NCBI GenBank assembly: GCA_002362105.1
Contig: DETD01000015.1
Span: 1-37,088, forward strand
Length of the DNA stretch: 37,088 nt
From: Bacteroidales bacterium UBA3297
Lineage (GTDB): Bacteria; Bacteroidota; Bacteroidia; Bacteroidales; Paludibacteraceae
Reading direction: 5' to 3'
The number at the start of each line of letters is the position of its first letter. The stretch's first letter is position 1. Below the pieces are notes generated by a model, which worked only from the letters and a program-made list of their open reading frames with translations, was not told the origin of the DNA and ran no database searches. This document shows positions 23,426 through 31,332 of the stretch, piece after piece. A program made the position numbers and the translations under genes.

Positions 23426-24160
23426 TTATTTGCCAATAGGCAGTTGGTTATTGTTCCCTATAACGGTGGCAATAGCCTTTAGCTCGCTTTTAGAGAAAGC
23501 GCTGATCTCCATCTGCTGTTGGTGTCTCTTCAGGTTGTGAAGGTCGGTGCCGACATAGGTGTACATACCTTTTTCCAACAGCATTTTCCCCTTTTTCTTG
23601 GCGTGCTCGCCATAAAGGCCGACAATGGAAAGGAGGTTGAGTTGCAGACTCACGCTTTTTGCGACAAGGTCTTCGTAGTCGGCGGTGTGCATGTAGAAAT
23701 ATCTTTCGGGGTGTGCCAACATAATGTCGTAGCCCCGGTCTTGCAACTCGAAAATGATTTGACTCATGTTGATGGGCGGATTTTGAGCAGTAGTTTCAAC
23801 CAATAGGGTGTTGCCCGATGCACAAAGGAAGTCCTCTTTTTTGTCTAGGAGCTTCTCGAATCCGTTGTCTATCATGTATTCTGCGCCTAGCGCAAGTTCG
23901 ATGTTCCCTTTATACTCTTTCTGAAGTTCGTCGAAACGCTGGAGCAGGTGGTCGCGGTTGTTCTCGTGCAGCTCTTCGGCAACGTGCGGGGTGAAGAATA
24001 CGCGTTTCACACCCTGCTGCTCGTAAAAACTGAGGGTACGCAATGCACTTTCCATTTTCTGCACGCCATCGTCCACACCAGGAAGGATGTGGCAATGAAC
24101 ATCGGTAAAGCCTTTTAACAAACCGCTTTTGAGAAAGGATTTTTTGAAAAAACCGAACAT
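23426..24160 (-). CDS. CpsB/CapC-like PHP-family tyrosine phosphatase
   Basis: 244 residues of the manganese-dependent PHP fold. Metal-binding motifs occur in order: DVHCHILPGVDDG (20-32), TPH (near 57), GAEYMID (near 92), AHPERY (near 151) and GTDLHN (near 205). Relatives (CpsB, YwqE, Wzb-type) dephosphorylate the tyrosine-rich tail of BY-kinases that control capsule and exopolysaccharide export. No kinase or polysaccharide gene is adjacent; a Wzz-topology protein lies 18 kb away. It is first in an operon with the aminopeptidase and has a good promoter. Confidence 0.88.
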   Translation of the reverse strand: MFGFFKKSFLKSGLLKGFTDVHCHILPGVDDGVQKMESALRTLSFYEQQGVKRVFFTPHVAEELHENNRDHLLQRFDELQKEYKGNIELALGAEYMIDNGFEKLLDKKEDFLCASGNTLLVETTAQNPPINMSQIIFELQDRGYDIMLAHPERYFYMHTADYEDLVAKSVSLQLNLLSIVGLYGEHAKKKGKMLLEKGMYTYVGTDLHNLKRHQQQMEISAFSKSELKAIATVIGNNNQLPIGK

Positions 24161-24234
24161 GTCTTGTCTCTTGTTATTGGTAGTTTAAGAAAATGCGGTT
24201 ATGCACAGACGTGACACCGCTTTATATAACAATA

Positions 24235-24266
24235 CAAAGGTATTTTTTTATTGTCGCTTTTGCAAA
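24235..24266 (-). promoter_or_regulatory. Bacteroidetes promoter of the PHP phosphatase operon
   Basis: On the minus strand, TTTG (24263-24266), 20 nt, then TACCTTTG (24235-24242). Both boxes match the consensus. The 70-nt leader contains a short stem, GCGGT / ACCGC. Confidence 0.8.
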
Positions 24267-24376
24267 CCCAACCTGCCTTTTTTGAATTGAGACAGCCTGA
24301 CCGCAATTTAATTGTAAAGAAAAATTAAAGTGATAAAATACGGGGCTATAATTTTCTTTGTTGATGTTTTATTTTA

Positions 24377-24384
24377 TACTTTTG
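24377..24384 (+). promoter_or_regulatory. -7 promoter element of the AspT-like/DASS transporters
   Basis: TACTTTTG is an exact TAnnTTTG match. A TTTG at 24357-24360 has a 16-nt spacing, a little short. Transcription would start near 24390, giving a 120-nt leader. Confidence 0.65.
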
Positions 24385-24404
24385 CAACGGTTAAAAATGG
24401 GCCT

Positions 24405-24497
24405 TGTGAAATGCATGGACAGGAGACCTAAAAGTCGAGCTTGGAACCGAATGTTTTCACAGACCAGTGTTAGATAGTCAGACGAATCAGATAACAC
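24405..24497 (+). promoter_or_regulatory. Structured 5' leader of the transporter operon
   Basis: Two stems fill the leader. The first pairs TGTGAAA (24405-24411) with TTTCACA (24455-24461) and continues, with small bulges, through CAT/ATG and GG/CC around a 28-nt apical region containing GGAGACC. The second pairs GTGTTA (24467-24472) with TAACAC (24492-24497), ending 12 nt before the ATG. No terminator or leader ORF is seen. Any switch would have to act on translation. I do not recognise a known riboswitch class. Confidence 0.4.
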
Positions 24498-24509
24498 AGT
24501 AAGATACTT

Positions 24510-26213
24510 ATGGATTTTATAGTGTCTTTATTTACAGGAACTGGAATGGGTTCCATTTTGGTTTACCTATGCATAACGGCGTTTGCAGGGGTTGCCTTGG
24601 GCAAAGTCGGTTTTAAGGGCTTAAAACTGGGCATTGCGGGAGTCTTATTTGTAGGACTCTTGTTGGGACACTTGAAGGGGGCGGAGATGCCGCTCGATCG
24701 TACTGTGTTGAAGTTCGTCCAGGAATTCGGTCTTATATTGTTTGTTTACTGTATTGGAATAGAAGTGGGACCCCGCTTTTTCTCAGCGTTCAAAAATGAA
24801 GGGGTGAAAATGAACCTAATGGCTTGTTCTGTTGTAGTGATGGGATTGGTCATTGCGTTTGTCATCAAGTTCTTTGCTGGCGACGCTATATCGTCGTCGC
24901 AAATTACGGGGTTGATGTGTGGCGCTGTTACCAACACGCCAAGTCTGGGTGCTGCCCAGGCGGCTTTGGGCGATGTGGCGAACAGTGTGACCGACCCGCA
25001 AATGCAACAGGCGTTGAGAGACAGTGTGGCCGACTCGGCTAACGCGTATGCAGTTGCTTATCCGTTTGGTGTGATTGGCCTTATTTCTGCAATTTTGTTG
25101 GTGCGTTTCTTATTCAAAATCAACATCCAGCAGGAAACGGAAGATTATGCCAAAGAAATGGAAGGCGATGCAAATAAGCTGGAGAGTGTTCAGATAACAG
25201 TAACAAATCAGAACTTGTTTGGCTCGAAGATATCGTTTGTCAAGAAATTCATAGATTCAGAACTTGCCATTTCGCGCATATTCCGAAACAACACGTTCTT
25301 CGTGCCTAATGACGACGATGAGATTATGGATGGTGACGTTATTTATGGCGTGTCGTCGAGCGAACATATAGAAACCTTGCAGGCGCAGATCGGTAAGGTC
25401 GAAATTGGAGAAAAACGCTCGGTTGATGGAGACTTGGCCATGATTGACGTTTTGGTGACCAACCGAAAAATAGCCGGTAAGACAATCAAACAAGTGGGTA
25501 TATACCGCCGTTACGAAGCGCAGGTAACCCGCATCTTCCACGATGGCCGAGAGCTGTTGCCAAAACTGACTTCGACTTTCGAACTGGGCGATACGGTACG
25601 TATTGTCGGAAAGAAGGCGTTGTTGCCCGATGTGCAGAAGGAAATCGGTAATTCGGTGAGGGAATTGTCTCGTCCTAACGCGATTCCTATTTTCTTGGGA
25701 ATCTTTTTGGGTGTATTGCTGGGCAGTATCCCTATCGCATTGCCAGGTCTGCCAGTGCCAGCCAAGTTGGGATTGGCCGGCGGTCCGCTAATTGTTGCGA
25801 TTATTCTCGGCTATAAAGGTCGTATAGGAAAGGTCGATTTTTATATGACGTCGGGTGCGAACTTCATTCTACGTGAAGTTGGAATAATCTTATTCTTTGC
25901 GTGTGTGGGTTTGTCGGCAGGTGCCGGATTCGTCCGCGCCGTTTCGGAAGGAGGCTACTTGTGGCTACTGTACGGAGCTGCAATTACATTCATACCGACA
26001 ATGCTGGTGGCTGTGACCGCACGTTTGATGAAAATGAACTATCTGAAGATAAGTGGAATGTTGGCAGGTTCGATGACAGACCCCTCTGTTTTAGATTATG
26101 CCAATTCTCTTGCACCGGTACAGGCGCAGAGCACGTCATACGCTACAGTTTACCCGTTGACCATGTTCCTCCGCATATTGGTTGCGCAGATATTGGTTCT
26201 AGCGACACTTTGA
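24510..26213 (+). CDS. AspT/YidE-type aspartate:alanine exchanger family transporter
   Basis: 567 residues, inner membrane. Layout of the AAE family: an N-terminal membrane domain of about five helices (1-205, with GKVGFKGLKLGIAGVLFVGLLLG and CGAVTNTPSLGAAQ), two cytoplasmic TrkA-C (RCK-C) domains (about 215-370), and a second membrane domain (about 385-567, with a matching GSMTDPSVLDYAN). The paired TNTPSLGAAQ and TDPSVLDYA motifs are the family's repeated signature. Characterised AspT exchanges aspartate for alanine; substrates of most relatives are unknown, and the regulatory domains suggest a ligand-gated transporter. The DASS carboxylate transporter follows 32 nt later, suggesting shared dicarboxylate or amino-acid handling. 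Confidence 0.88.
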   Translation: MDFIVSLFTGTGMGSILVYLCITAFAGVALGKVGFKGLKLGIAGVLFVGLLLGHLKGAEMPLDRTVLKFVQEFGLILFVYCIGIEVGPRFFSAFKNEGVKMNLMACSVVVMGLVIAFVIKFFAGDAISSSQITGLMCGAVTNTPSLGAAQAALGDVANSVTDPQMQQALRDSVADSANAYAVAYPFGVIGLISAILLVRFLFKINIQQETEDYAKEMEGDANKLESVQITVTNQNLFGSKISFVKKFIDSELAISRIFRNNTFFVPNDDDEIMDGDVIYGVSSSEHIETLQAQIGKVEIGEKRSVDGDLAMIDVLVTNRKIAGKTIKQVGIYRRYEAQVTRIFHDGRELLPKLTSTFELGDTVRIVGKKALLPDVQKEIGNSVRELSRPNAIPIFLGIFLGVLLGSIPIALPGLPVPAKLGLAGGPLIVAIILGYKGRIGKVDFYMTSGANFILREVGIILFFACVGLSAGAGFVRAVSEGGYLWLLYGAAITFIPTMLVAVTARLMKMNYLKISGMLAGSMTDPSVLDYANSLAPVQAQSTSYATVYPLTMFLRILVAQILVLATL

Positions 26214-26245
26214 AAAAAACAAAAACTAAATATCATTAAAAACAA

Positions 26246-27739
26246 ATGGCTAACAAAAAGTTAATTTCCATTATCTTGTGTGTGGTCGCTTCGCTAGTCG
26301 CGTTGCTAGTGCCTGCCCAGGTATACGGTATTGATGGCCTCTCTGTCGTAGAACAGCGAGTCATCGCTATCTTTATTCTCGCAGCGCTGCTGTGGATTAC
26401 AGAACCAATTCCAATCTGGACCACTTCGGTGTTTGTCATGGTACTGATGTTGTTGACGGTATCGTCCAGCAGTTTCGCTCCATTTATTGATGCCAATACA
26501 TATGCACTCTCAGCAGAAGATGCCGCAAGTTCGGGCAAACCTTTGTTGGGAAATTTGATTAAGTATAAGGATATAATGGCTGCGTTTGCCGACCCAATTA
26601 TCATGCTCTTTATGGGCGGATTCGTGTTGGCAATCTCTGCCGGAAAGATTGGTCTCGATGGTCAGTTAGCCAAGGTGTTGCTCGCTCCATTCGGCAAAGA
26701 TCCTAAAATCGTTATGCTTGGATTCTTGGTAGTGACTGGTATTTTCTCGATGTTTATGAGTAATACCGCAACTGCTGCAATGATGCTAGCCATTATGAAT
26801 CCAGTGTTTAAGTCAATGCGCGGCGAAGATGGTACTTTGGACCGTGGTGTGGTTGGCTTAGCAATGGCAATACCTATCGGTGCAAATATCGGTGGTATGG
26901 GAACCCCTATTGGAACCCCTCCAAATGCTGTTGCCATGAAGTATTTGAACGACCCTGATTATTTGAACTTGGGTGTCGGCTTCGGAACCTGGATGATGGT
27001 AATGATTCCGCTTGTACTTGTTATTTTCGCTTTTGCATGGATCCTTCTTACAAAGATGTATCCGTTCTCAATGGAGGAAATTAAGTTGAAGATTGACAGT
27101 AATGCGTTTGCCAATGCACCAAAGCGTGACAAGCAGATTATTTGTGCTACATTCGCAATCACCATCTTTTTGTGGGTAACTGACCGCCTGACGGGTATTA
27201 ATGCAAATATTGTAGCACTGGTGCCTTTCGCAGTATTGTCTGTGACTGGAATTTTCACCAAGAAAGATTTGTCGTTGATTGATTGGGATGTGCTTTGGCT
27301 GGTAGCCGGTGGTTTCGCTCTTGGCATTGGTTTGGAGAAGACCGGTTTGGCAAAACACATGGTAGAATCAATACCTTTCGGCGAATGGTCTGCTATAGTT
27401 GTTATGGTTGGTTCGGGTTTGCTCTGCTTGCTTATGTCAACCTTTATGAGCAACTCGGCGTCGGCAGCATTGCTTCTTCCTATTATGTATACCGTAGGTA
27501 AGGGTATGGACCTTGGTGCATACGGAGGTGTTTGCACTATGTTGCTTGGTGTTGCATTGTCAGCTTCTTTGGCAATGGCATTGCCAATCAGTACGCCGCC
27601 AAATGCTTTGGCTTATTCTACAGGAAATATCAAGCAGAAGGATATGGCAACAGTAGGTATTATTGTGGGTATGTTTGGATTCGCACTTGCGTTCGCTGTG
27701 TTGATCTGTATTGCAGGTCCATTGAATATTTTCGGGTAA
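26246..27739 (+). CDS. DASS-family (SLC13) sodium:dicarboxylate or anion symporter
   Basis: 497 residues with about 11-12 membrane segments. It carries the two DASS signatures: SNTATAAMM (172-180) with GTPIGTPPNA, and in the second half MSNSASAALLLP with STPPNALAYSTG. These repeated S-N-T/S and T-P-P-N-A elements form the substrate and Na+ sites in VcINDY and SdcS. Substrates in the family are C4-dicarboxylates, citrate or sulfate; the residues do not let me choose by eye. It is second in a pair with the AspT-like transporter and is ended by a strong terminator 22 nt past the stop. Confidence 0.92.
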   Translation: MANKKLISIILCVVASLVALLVPAQVYGIDGLSVVEQRVIAIFILAALLWITEPIPIWTTSVFVMVLMLLTVSSSSFAPFIDANTYALSAEDAASSGKPLLGNLIKYKDIMAAFADPIIMLFMGGFVLAISAGKIGLDGQLAKVLLAPFGKDPKIVMLGFLVVTGIFSMFMSNTATAAMMLAIMNPVFKSMRGEDGTLDRGVVGLAMAIPIGANIGGMGTPIGTPPNAVAMKYLNDPDYLNLGVGFGTWMMVMIPLVLVIFAFAWILLTKMYPFSMEEIKLKIDSNAFANAPKRDKQIICATFAITIFLWVTDRLTGINANIVALVPFAVLSVTGIFTKKDLSLIDWDVLWLVAGGFALGIGLEKTGLAKHMVESIPFGEWSAIVVMVGSGLLCLLMSTFMSNSASAALLLPIMYTVGKGMDLGAYGGVCTMLLGVALSASLAMALPISTPPNALAYSTGNIKQKDMATVGIIVGMFGFALAFAVLICIAGPLNIFG

Positions 27740-27760
27740 TAAAGCACTCTATTATAGGAA

Positions 27761-27789
27761 GAGGTAGGCTGAAAAGCCTGCCTCTTTTT
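27761..27789 (+). terminator. Rho-independent terminator of the transporter operon
   Basis: GAGGTAGGCT-GAAA-AGCCTGCCTC (27761-27784), a 10-bp stem with one G-U pair and a GAAA loop, followed by TTTTT. Confidence 0.93.
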
Positions 27790-27847
27790 GTTTTGATGCA
27801 TTTTTGATGCAGTTTATTTTGCAAAAAATCAAAAAAAAAGATTGTTT

Positions 27848-27879
27848 TTTGCTATTTGTTGAAAAAGGGTCTAAATTTG
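27848..27879 (+). promoter_or_regulatory. Promoter of the Phe/Tyr biosynthetic operon
   Basis: TTTG (27848-27851), 20 nt, then TAAATTTG (27872-27879): both boxes of the Bacteroidetes consensus. The predicted transcript starts near 27885, about 18 nt before the leader peptide ATG. Confidence 0.8.
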
Positions 27880-27902
27880 TGACACCAAAACTCAAGGAAG
27901 TT

Positions 27903-27959
27903 ATGAAATTAAACGGTTTCGCATACTTTTTTTATTACTACTTTTACTTTAGCAGGTAA
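27903..27959 (+). CDS. Phe/Tyr leader peptide of the pheA-tyrA operon attenuator
   Basis: An 18-residue peptide, MKLNGFAYFFYYYFYFSR, with five Phe and five Tyr codons packed into positions 6-16. AAGGAAG just upstream could serve as a ribosome-binding site. The stop codon abuts GAGCGGG, the 5' arm of a competing hairpin, and a terminator follows 41 nt later. The genes behind it make phenylalanine and tyrosine. This is the arrangement of pheL/trpL-type attenuation: ribosomes short of charged Phe or Tyr tRNA stall in the run and change the fold of the RNA ahead. The peptide itself probably has no other role. Confidence 0.88.
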   Translation: MKLNGFAYFFYYYFYFSR

Positions 27960-28030
27960 GAGCGGGCTTTGGTGTTGACTGTAAAAAGAAAAGATATTAA
28001 ATCCCGCTCAAATCAAGAGCGGGATTTTTT
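27960..28030 (+). promoter_or_regulatory. Transcription attenuator (antiterminator/terminator) of the Phe/Tyr operon
   Basis: Terminator: ATCCCGCTC (28001-28009), 7-nt loop, GAGCGGGAT (28017-28025), then T6. Antiterminator: a second copy of GAGCGGG (27960-27966), directly after the leader stop codon, can pair with CCCGCTC (28003-28009) and so block the terminator. A ribosome finishing the leader would cover 27960-27970, letting the terminator form. A ribosome stalled on Phe/Tyr codons leaves it free, giving read-through. About 53 nt separate the terminator from pheA. Confidence 0.88.
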
Positions 28031-28083
28031 GTTATAAGTTAAAAAGTCCGTTTTGTACGGAATGCAAGAAAGAACAGAAGATT

Positions 28084-28938
28084 ATGAGACGAAAAGTAGC
28101 GATACAGGGTGTGGCTGGCTGCTTCCACGATATAGCGGCACGCGAGTATTTCTCTGAAGACGAGGTGGAAACCATACCATGCAATACCTTCAAAAGTTTG
28201 TTTGAGACAGTAAAGTCCGATTCTTCTATCATTGGAATCTGCGCGATTGAGAATACTATTGCCGGTAGCCTGTTGGAGAACCACCATTTGTTGAACGATT
28301 CGGGATTGAAAATCGTTGGTGAACACCGTTTACGCATCAAACAGAATCTGGTGGCATTGCCTGGTCAGAAGGTGGAAGAGCTTCGTGAGGTCTATTCGCA
28401 TCCTATAGCGCTGATGCAGTGTAAGGAGTACTTAAACGAGCACCCCAATTTGATGGCGATTCAGGCGGAAGACACCGCGTTAAGTGCGAAAGAAATTGCC
28501 GATATGGGGGAAGCCGGGAAAGGCCGTGCTGCCATCTGTGGTGAACTTGCCGCCGAGATTTACGGCTTGGAGGTGATTGCCAAAGGTATTGAGACTAACA
28601 AACGTAATTTTACCCGTTTCTTGGTTTTCTGTGACTCTTGGCTGGTAGAAGAGATGACTGCGGGGAAACGTATTAACAAAGCATCGTTGGAATTCACTTT
28701 GCCTCATGAGGAAGGCAGTTTGGCAAAAACGTTGTCGATATTGTCGTATTACGGACTCAATCTGTCGAAAATTCAGTCGTTGCCTATCATAGGCCGTGAG
28801 TGGGAATACCAGTTCTATGTAGACTTGTGCTTTTCTGACTATCTTCGGTTTAAACAAGGTATTGATGCTATTGTTCCGCTAACCAAGAATCTGTGTGTAT
28901 TGGGCGAGTATGAAGAATCTCTGCCAATTCCTGAATAA
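28084..28938 (+). CDS. pheA: Prephenate dehydratase
   Basis: 284 residues; converts prephenate to phenylpyruvate, the last committed step to phenylalanine. The N-terminal dehydratase domain (about 4-182) has the periplasmic-binding-protein-like fold with AIENTIAGS (54-62) and the catalytic TRF motif (177-179, in RNFTRFLVF). A C-terminal ACT regulatory domain (about 193-280; SLAKTLSILSYYGLNLSKIQSLP) should bind phenylalanine for feedback inhibition. No chorismate mutase domain is fused, unlike E. coli PheA; that activity is fused to the DAHP synthase two genes on. First structural gene behind the Phe/Tyr attenuator. Confidence 0.95.
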   Translation: MRRKVAIQGVAGCFHDIAAREYFSEDEVETIPCNTFKSLFETVKSDSSIIGICAIENTIAGSLLENHHLLNDSGLKIVGEHRLRIKQNLVALPGQKVEELREVYSHPIALMQCKEYLNEHPNLMAIQAEDTALSAKEIADMGEAGKGRAAICGELAAEIYGLEVIAKGIETNKRNFTRFLVFCDSWLVEEMTAGKRINKASLEFTLPHEEGSLAKTLSILSYYGLNLSKIQSLPIIGREWEYQFYVDLCFSDYLRFKQGIDAIVPLTKNLCVLGEYEESLPIPE

Positions 28939-28967
28939 TAAAAAAGAAAATAATATAAATAAATCCG

Positions 28968-30152
28968 ATGAATACAGAGGTGAAACCCGCCGAAAGGCTC
29001 AACCTGGTACAGGAATACTATTTTTCACGTAAGTTGCGTGAGGTGGCCGAGATGAATGCCGCAGGAAAAAATGTCATCAGTTTGGGTATTGGTAGCCCCG
29101 ACAATATGCCGTCGAAAGAGGCTATACAGACCTTGTGTGACAATGCTTGGAAGGATGACGCCCATGGCTATATGCCTACAGTGGGTATTCCACAGTTGCG
29201 TGAAGCGATGTCAAAGTGGTACAAGCGCTGGTACAATGTAGAACTAGATCCCAAATCTGAAATACAGCCGCTTATCGGTTCTAAAGAGGGTATTCTGCAT
29301 GTGACTTTGGCTTTTGTTAATCCTGGCGAGCAGGTGCTTGTCCCAAATCCGGGTTATCCGACCTACACCTCGTTGAGCAAGCTGCTTGGGGCAGAGGTCG
29401 TTTATTACGACTTAAAGGAAGACGATGACTGGCAACCCGACTTCGAACAGTTAGAGAAGATGGATACCAGCAAGGTGAAACTCTTGTGGTGCAACTATCC
29501 GCACATGCCTTCTGGAGGTCCTGCCCGTATGGAAACCTATACAAAACTGGTTGACTTTGCACGTAGAAAGAACCTTATTATAGTAAACGATAATCCTTAC
29601 AGCTTTATCTTGAACAAAAAGCCGCTATCTCTTTTGAGTGTACCTGGAGCGAAAGACTGCTGTATTGAGTTCAACTCGATGAGTAAGAGTCACAATATGC
29701 CGGGTTGGCGTACTGCAATGCTCTCTACCAACGCGCAATTCATTAAATATATCCTTAAGGTGAAGAGCAACATCGACAGTGGAACCTTCAAACCTATGCA
29801 GTTGGCAGCTGTTGAGGCCTTCAATAATACCGACGAGTGGCACGAAGAATATAATTACAATGTATACCGCCGTCGCCGCGATTATGCGGAACAGATTATG
29901 GATGCGTTGCATTGTTCATATAGCAAGAATCAGGTGGGTATGTTCCTTTGGGGCAAGATACCAGCAGGATATGCCGATGTGGAAGAATTGACCGAAAAGG
30001 TGCTTCACGAGGCAAATGTGTTCATCACACCAGGCTTTATCTTCGGTAGCAATGGTGTGCGTTATGTCCGCATATCGCTTTGTGCGAAAGAAGACAAACT
30101 GGCCGAGGCTCTGGCACGTGTGAAAAAACTACAGGGCTTGAAAGAAGATTAA
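28968..30152 (+). CDS. PLP-dependent class I/II aminotransferase (probable aromatic/aspartate)
   Basis: 394 residues, fold-type I. The PLP-lysine is Lys240 in SMSKSHNMPGWR. Other cofactor residues are Asn176 (NYPHMPSGG), Asp208 and Tyr211 (NDNPYSF), and an N-terminal ISLGIGSPDNMPS. Its place between pheA and the DAHP synthase, under the Phe/Tyr attenuator, points to transamination of phenylpyruvate and hydroxyphenylpyruvate to Phe and Tyr. Sequence alone would also allow aspartate or LL-DAP-type aminotransferase; specificity is therefore inferred from the operon. It starts 29 nt after pheA. Confidence 0.88.
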   Translation: MNTEVKPAERLNLVQEYYFSRKLREVAEMNAAGKNVISLGIGSPDNMPSKEAIQTLCDNAWKDDAHGYMPTVGIPQLREAMSKWYKRWYNVELDPKSEIQPLIGSKEGILHVTLAFVNPGEQVLVPNPGYPTYTSLSKLLGAEVVYYDLKEDDDWQPDFEQLEKMDTSKVKLLWCNYPHMPSGGPARMETYTKLVDFARRKNLIIVNDNPYSFILNKKPLSLLSVPGAKDCCIEFNSMSKSHNMPGWRTAMLSTNAQFIKYILKVKSNIDSGTFKPMQLAAVEAFNNTDEWHEEYNYNVYRRRRDYAEQIMDALHCSYSKNQVGMFLWGKIPAGYADVEELTEKVLHEANVFITPGFIFGSNGVRYVRISLCAKEDKLAEALARVKKLQGLKED

Positions 30153-30191
30153 CTAACCGATTGAAAAAATAAATTAAAAGAAGATAATAAT

Positions 30192-31256
30192 ATGGATGTT
30201 GAAAAGTTCAATTTACCAGGCTTGGAAGACAAGCGTCCGATTGTAATTGCAGGACCTTGTAGTGCGGAAACCGAAGAACAGGTGTTGGAGACTGCCAAAC
30301 AGTTGGCCGCACAGGGAGTGAAAATCTACCGTGCGGGTGTTTGGAAGCCACGTACAAAACCAGGTGGTTTCGAGGGTAATGGTCTTGATGCGCTTCCTTG
30401 GTTGCAGCGTGTGAAAAAGGAGACTGGAATGTATGTCTCTACCGAAGTGGCAACCGCTAAACACGTTGAGGCAGCTTTGGAAGCCGGTGTTGATCTTTTG
30501 TGGATTGGCGCCCGTACGACAGCCGACCCTTTTGCGGTCCAGGAAATTGCTGACACTTTGAAGGGGGTCGATATTCCGGTCCTTATCAAGAACCCGGTAA
30601 ATCCTGACCTTGATTTGTGGATTGGCGCCCTTGAGCGTCTTTATAATGCAGGTATCAAGCGCCTTGGCGCTATCCACCGCGGATTCTCTTCTTACGACAA
30701 GAAACTGTACCGTAATTTGCCACAGTGGCACATTCCAATTGAGTTGCATCGTCGTCTGCCTGAACTGCCAATTTTCTGTGACCCTAGCCACATTGGAGGA
30801 CGTCGCGACCTTATCGCTCCGCTTAGCCAGCAGGCAATGGACCTCCAGTTCGACGGTCTGATTATCGAGTCGCACTGTAATCCGGAAAAAGCATGGACAG
30901 ATGCCAGCCAACAGGTGTCGCCAGATGTTCTCGGCCTCATCCTCAACAACCTCGTAGTCCGTGAAATGAACCAGACCACCGAGTCGTTGGCTGCCCTCCG
31001 TCGCCAGATTGACGAGATTGATATGAGCATTAACGAAATCCTAGCAAAACGTATGCGTATCTCTCGCGAGATTGGCCAATACAAGAAGGAGCACGATATG
31101 GCTATATTGCAAACCAACCGTTACGACGAGATAATCAAGCAGCGTATGGCACAGGGACAGAGCATGGGTATGGATCCAGATTTTATGAAGGCCATTTTTG
31201 AGGCTATCCATGAGGAGTCTGTTCGCCAGCAGTCTGAGATTATGAAGTACAAATAA
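30192..31256 (+). CDS. DAHP synthase-chorismate mutase fusion
   Basis: 354 residues with two enzymes in one chain. Residues about 8-255 are a type I-beta (KDO8P synthase-like) 3-deoxy-7-phosphoheptulonate synthase: AGPCSAE (19-25), the KPRTKPGGFEG loop, IGARTTADPF and FCDPSHIGGRR. Residues about 268-354 are an AroQ-type chorismate mutase helix bundle (LAALRRQIDEIDMSINEILAKRMRISREIGQYKKEH). The chain thus does the first shikimate step and the branch step to prephenate, the substrate of PheA and TyrA in the same operon. Fused mutase domains in such enzymes often relay inhibition by prephenate or chorismate to the synthase; that is family knowledge. Confidence 0.95.
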   Translation: MDVEKFNLPGLEDKRPIVIAGPCSAETEEQVLETAKQLAAQGVKIYRAGVWKPRTKPGGFEGNGLDALPWLQRVKKETGMYVSTEVATAKHVEAALEAGVDLLWIGARTTADPFAVQEIADTLKGVDIPVLIKNPVNPDLDLWIGALERLYNAGIKRLGAIHRGFSSYDKKLYRNLPQWHIPIELHRRLPELPIFCDPSHIGGRRDLIAPLSQQAMDLQFDGLIIESHCNPEKAWTDASQQVSPDVLGLILNNLVVREMNQTTESLAALRRQIDEIDMSINEILAKRMRISREIGQYKKEHDMAILQTNRYDEIIKQRMAQGQSMGMDPDFMKAIFEAIHEESVRQQSEIMKYK

Positions 31257-31278
31257 ACTAAAAACTAAGAGACAAAAC

Positions 31279-31314
31279 GGGTCGGCTATCCCCAAAAGGG
31301 TAGACGACCCTTTG
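31279..31314 (+). other. Intercistronic hairpin before tyrA
   Basis: GGGTCG (31279-31284) pairs with CGACCC (31305-31310), and GCTATCCC with GGGTAG inside it, closing on a CAAAA loop. Only TTTG follows, so it is at best a partial terminator. It may lower tyrA expression or protect the upstream mRNA. Confidence 0.5.
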
Positions 31315-31332
31315 TTGCAGAAATAGAAAACC

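Noticed and set aside
27882..27975. ACACCAAA (27882-27889) is complementary to TTTGGTGT (27968-27975), suggesting a further stem around the Phe/Tyr leader ORF.
   Set aside because: The promoter predicts a start near 27885, so the 5' arm is only partly transcribed, and the pairing would span the translated leader.
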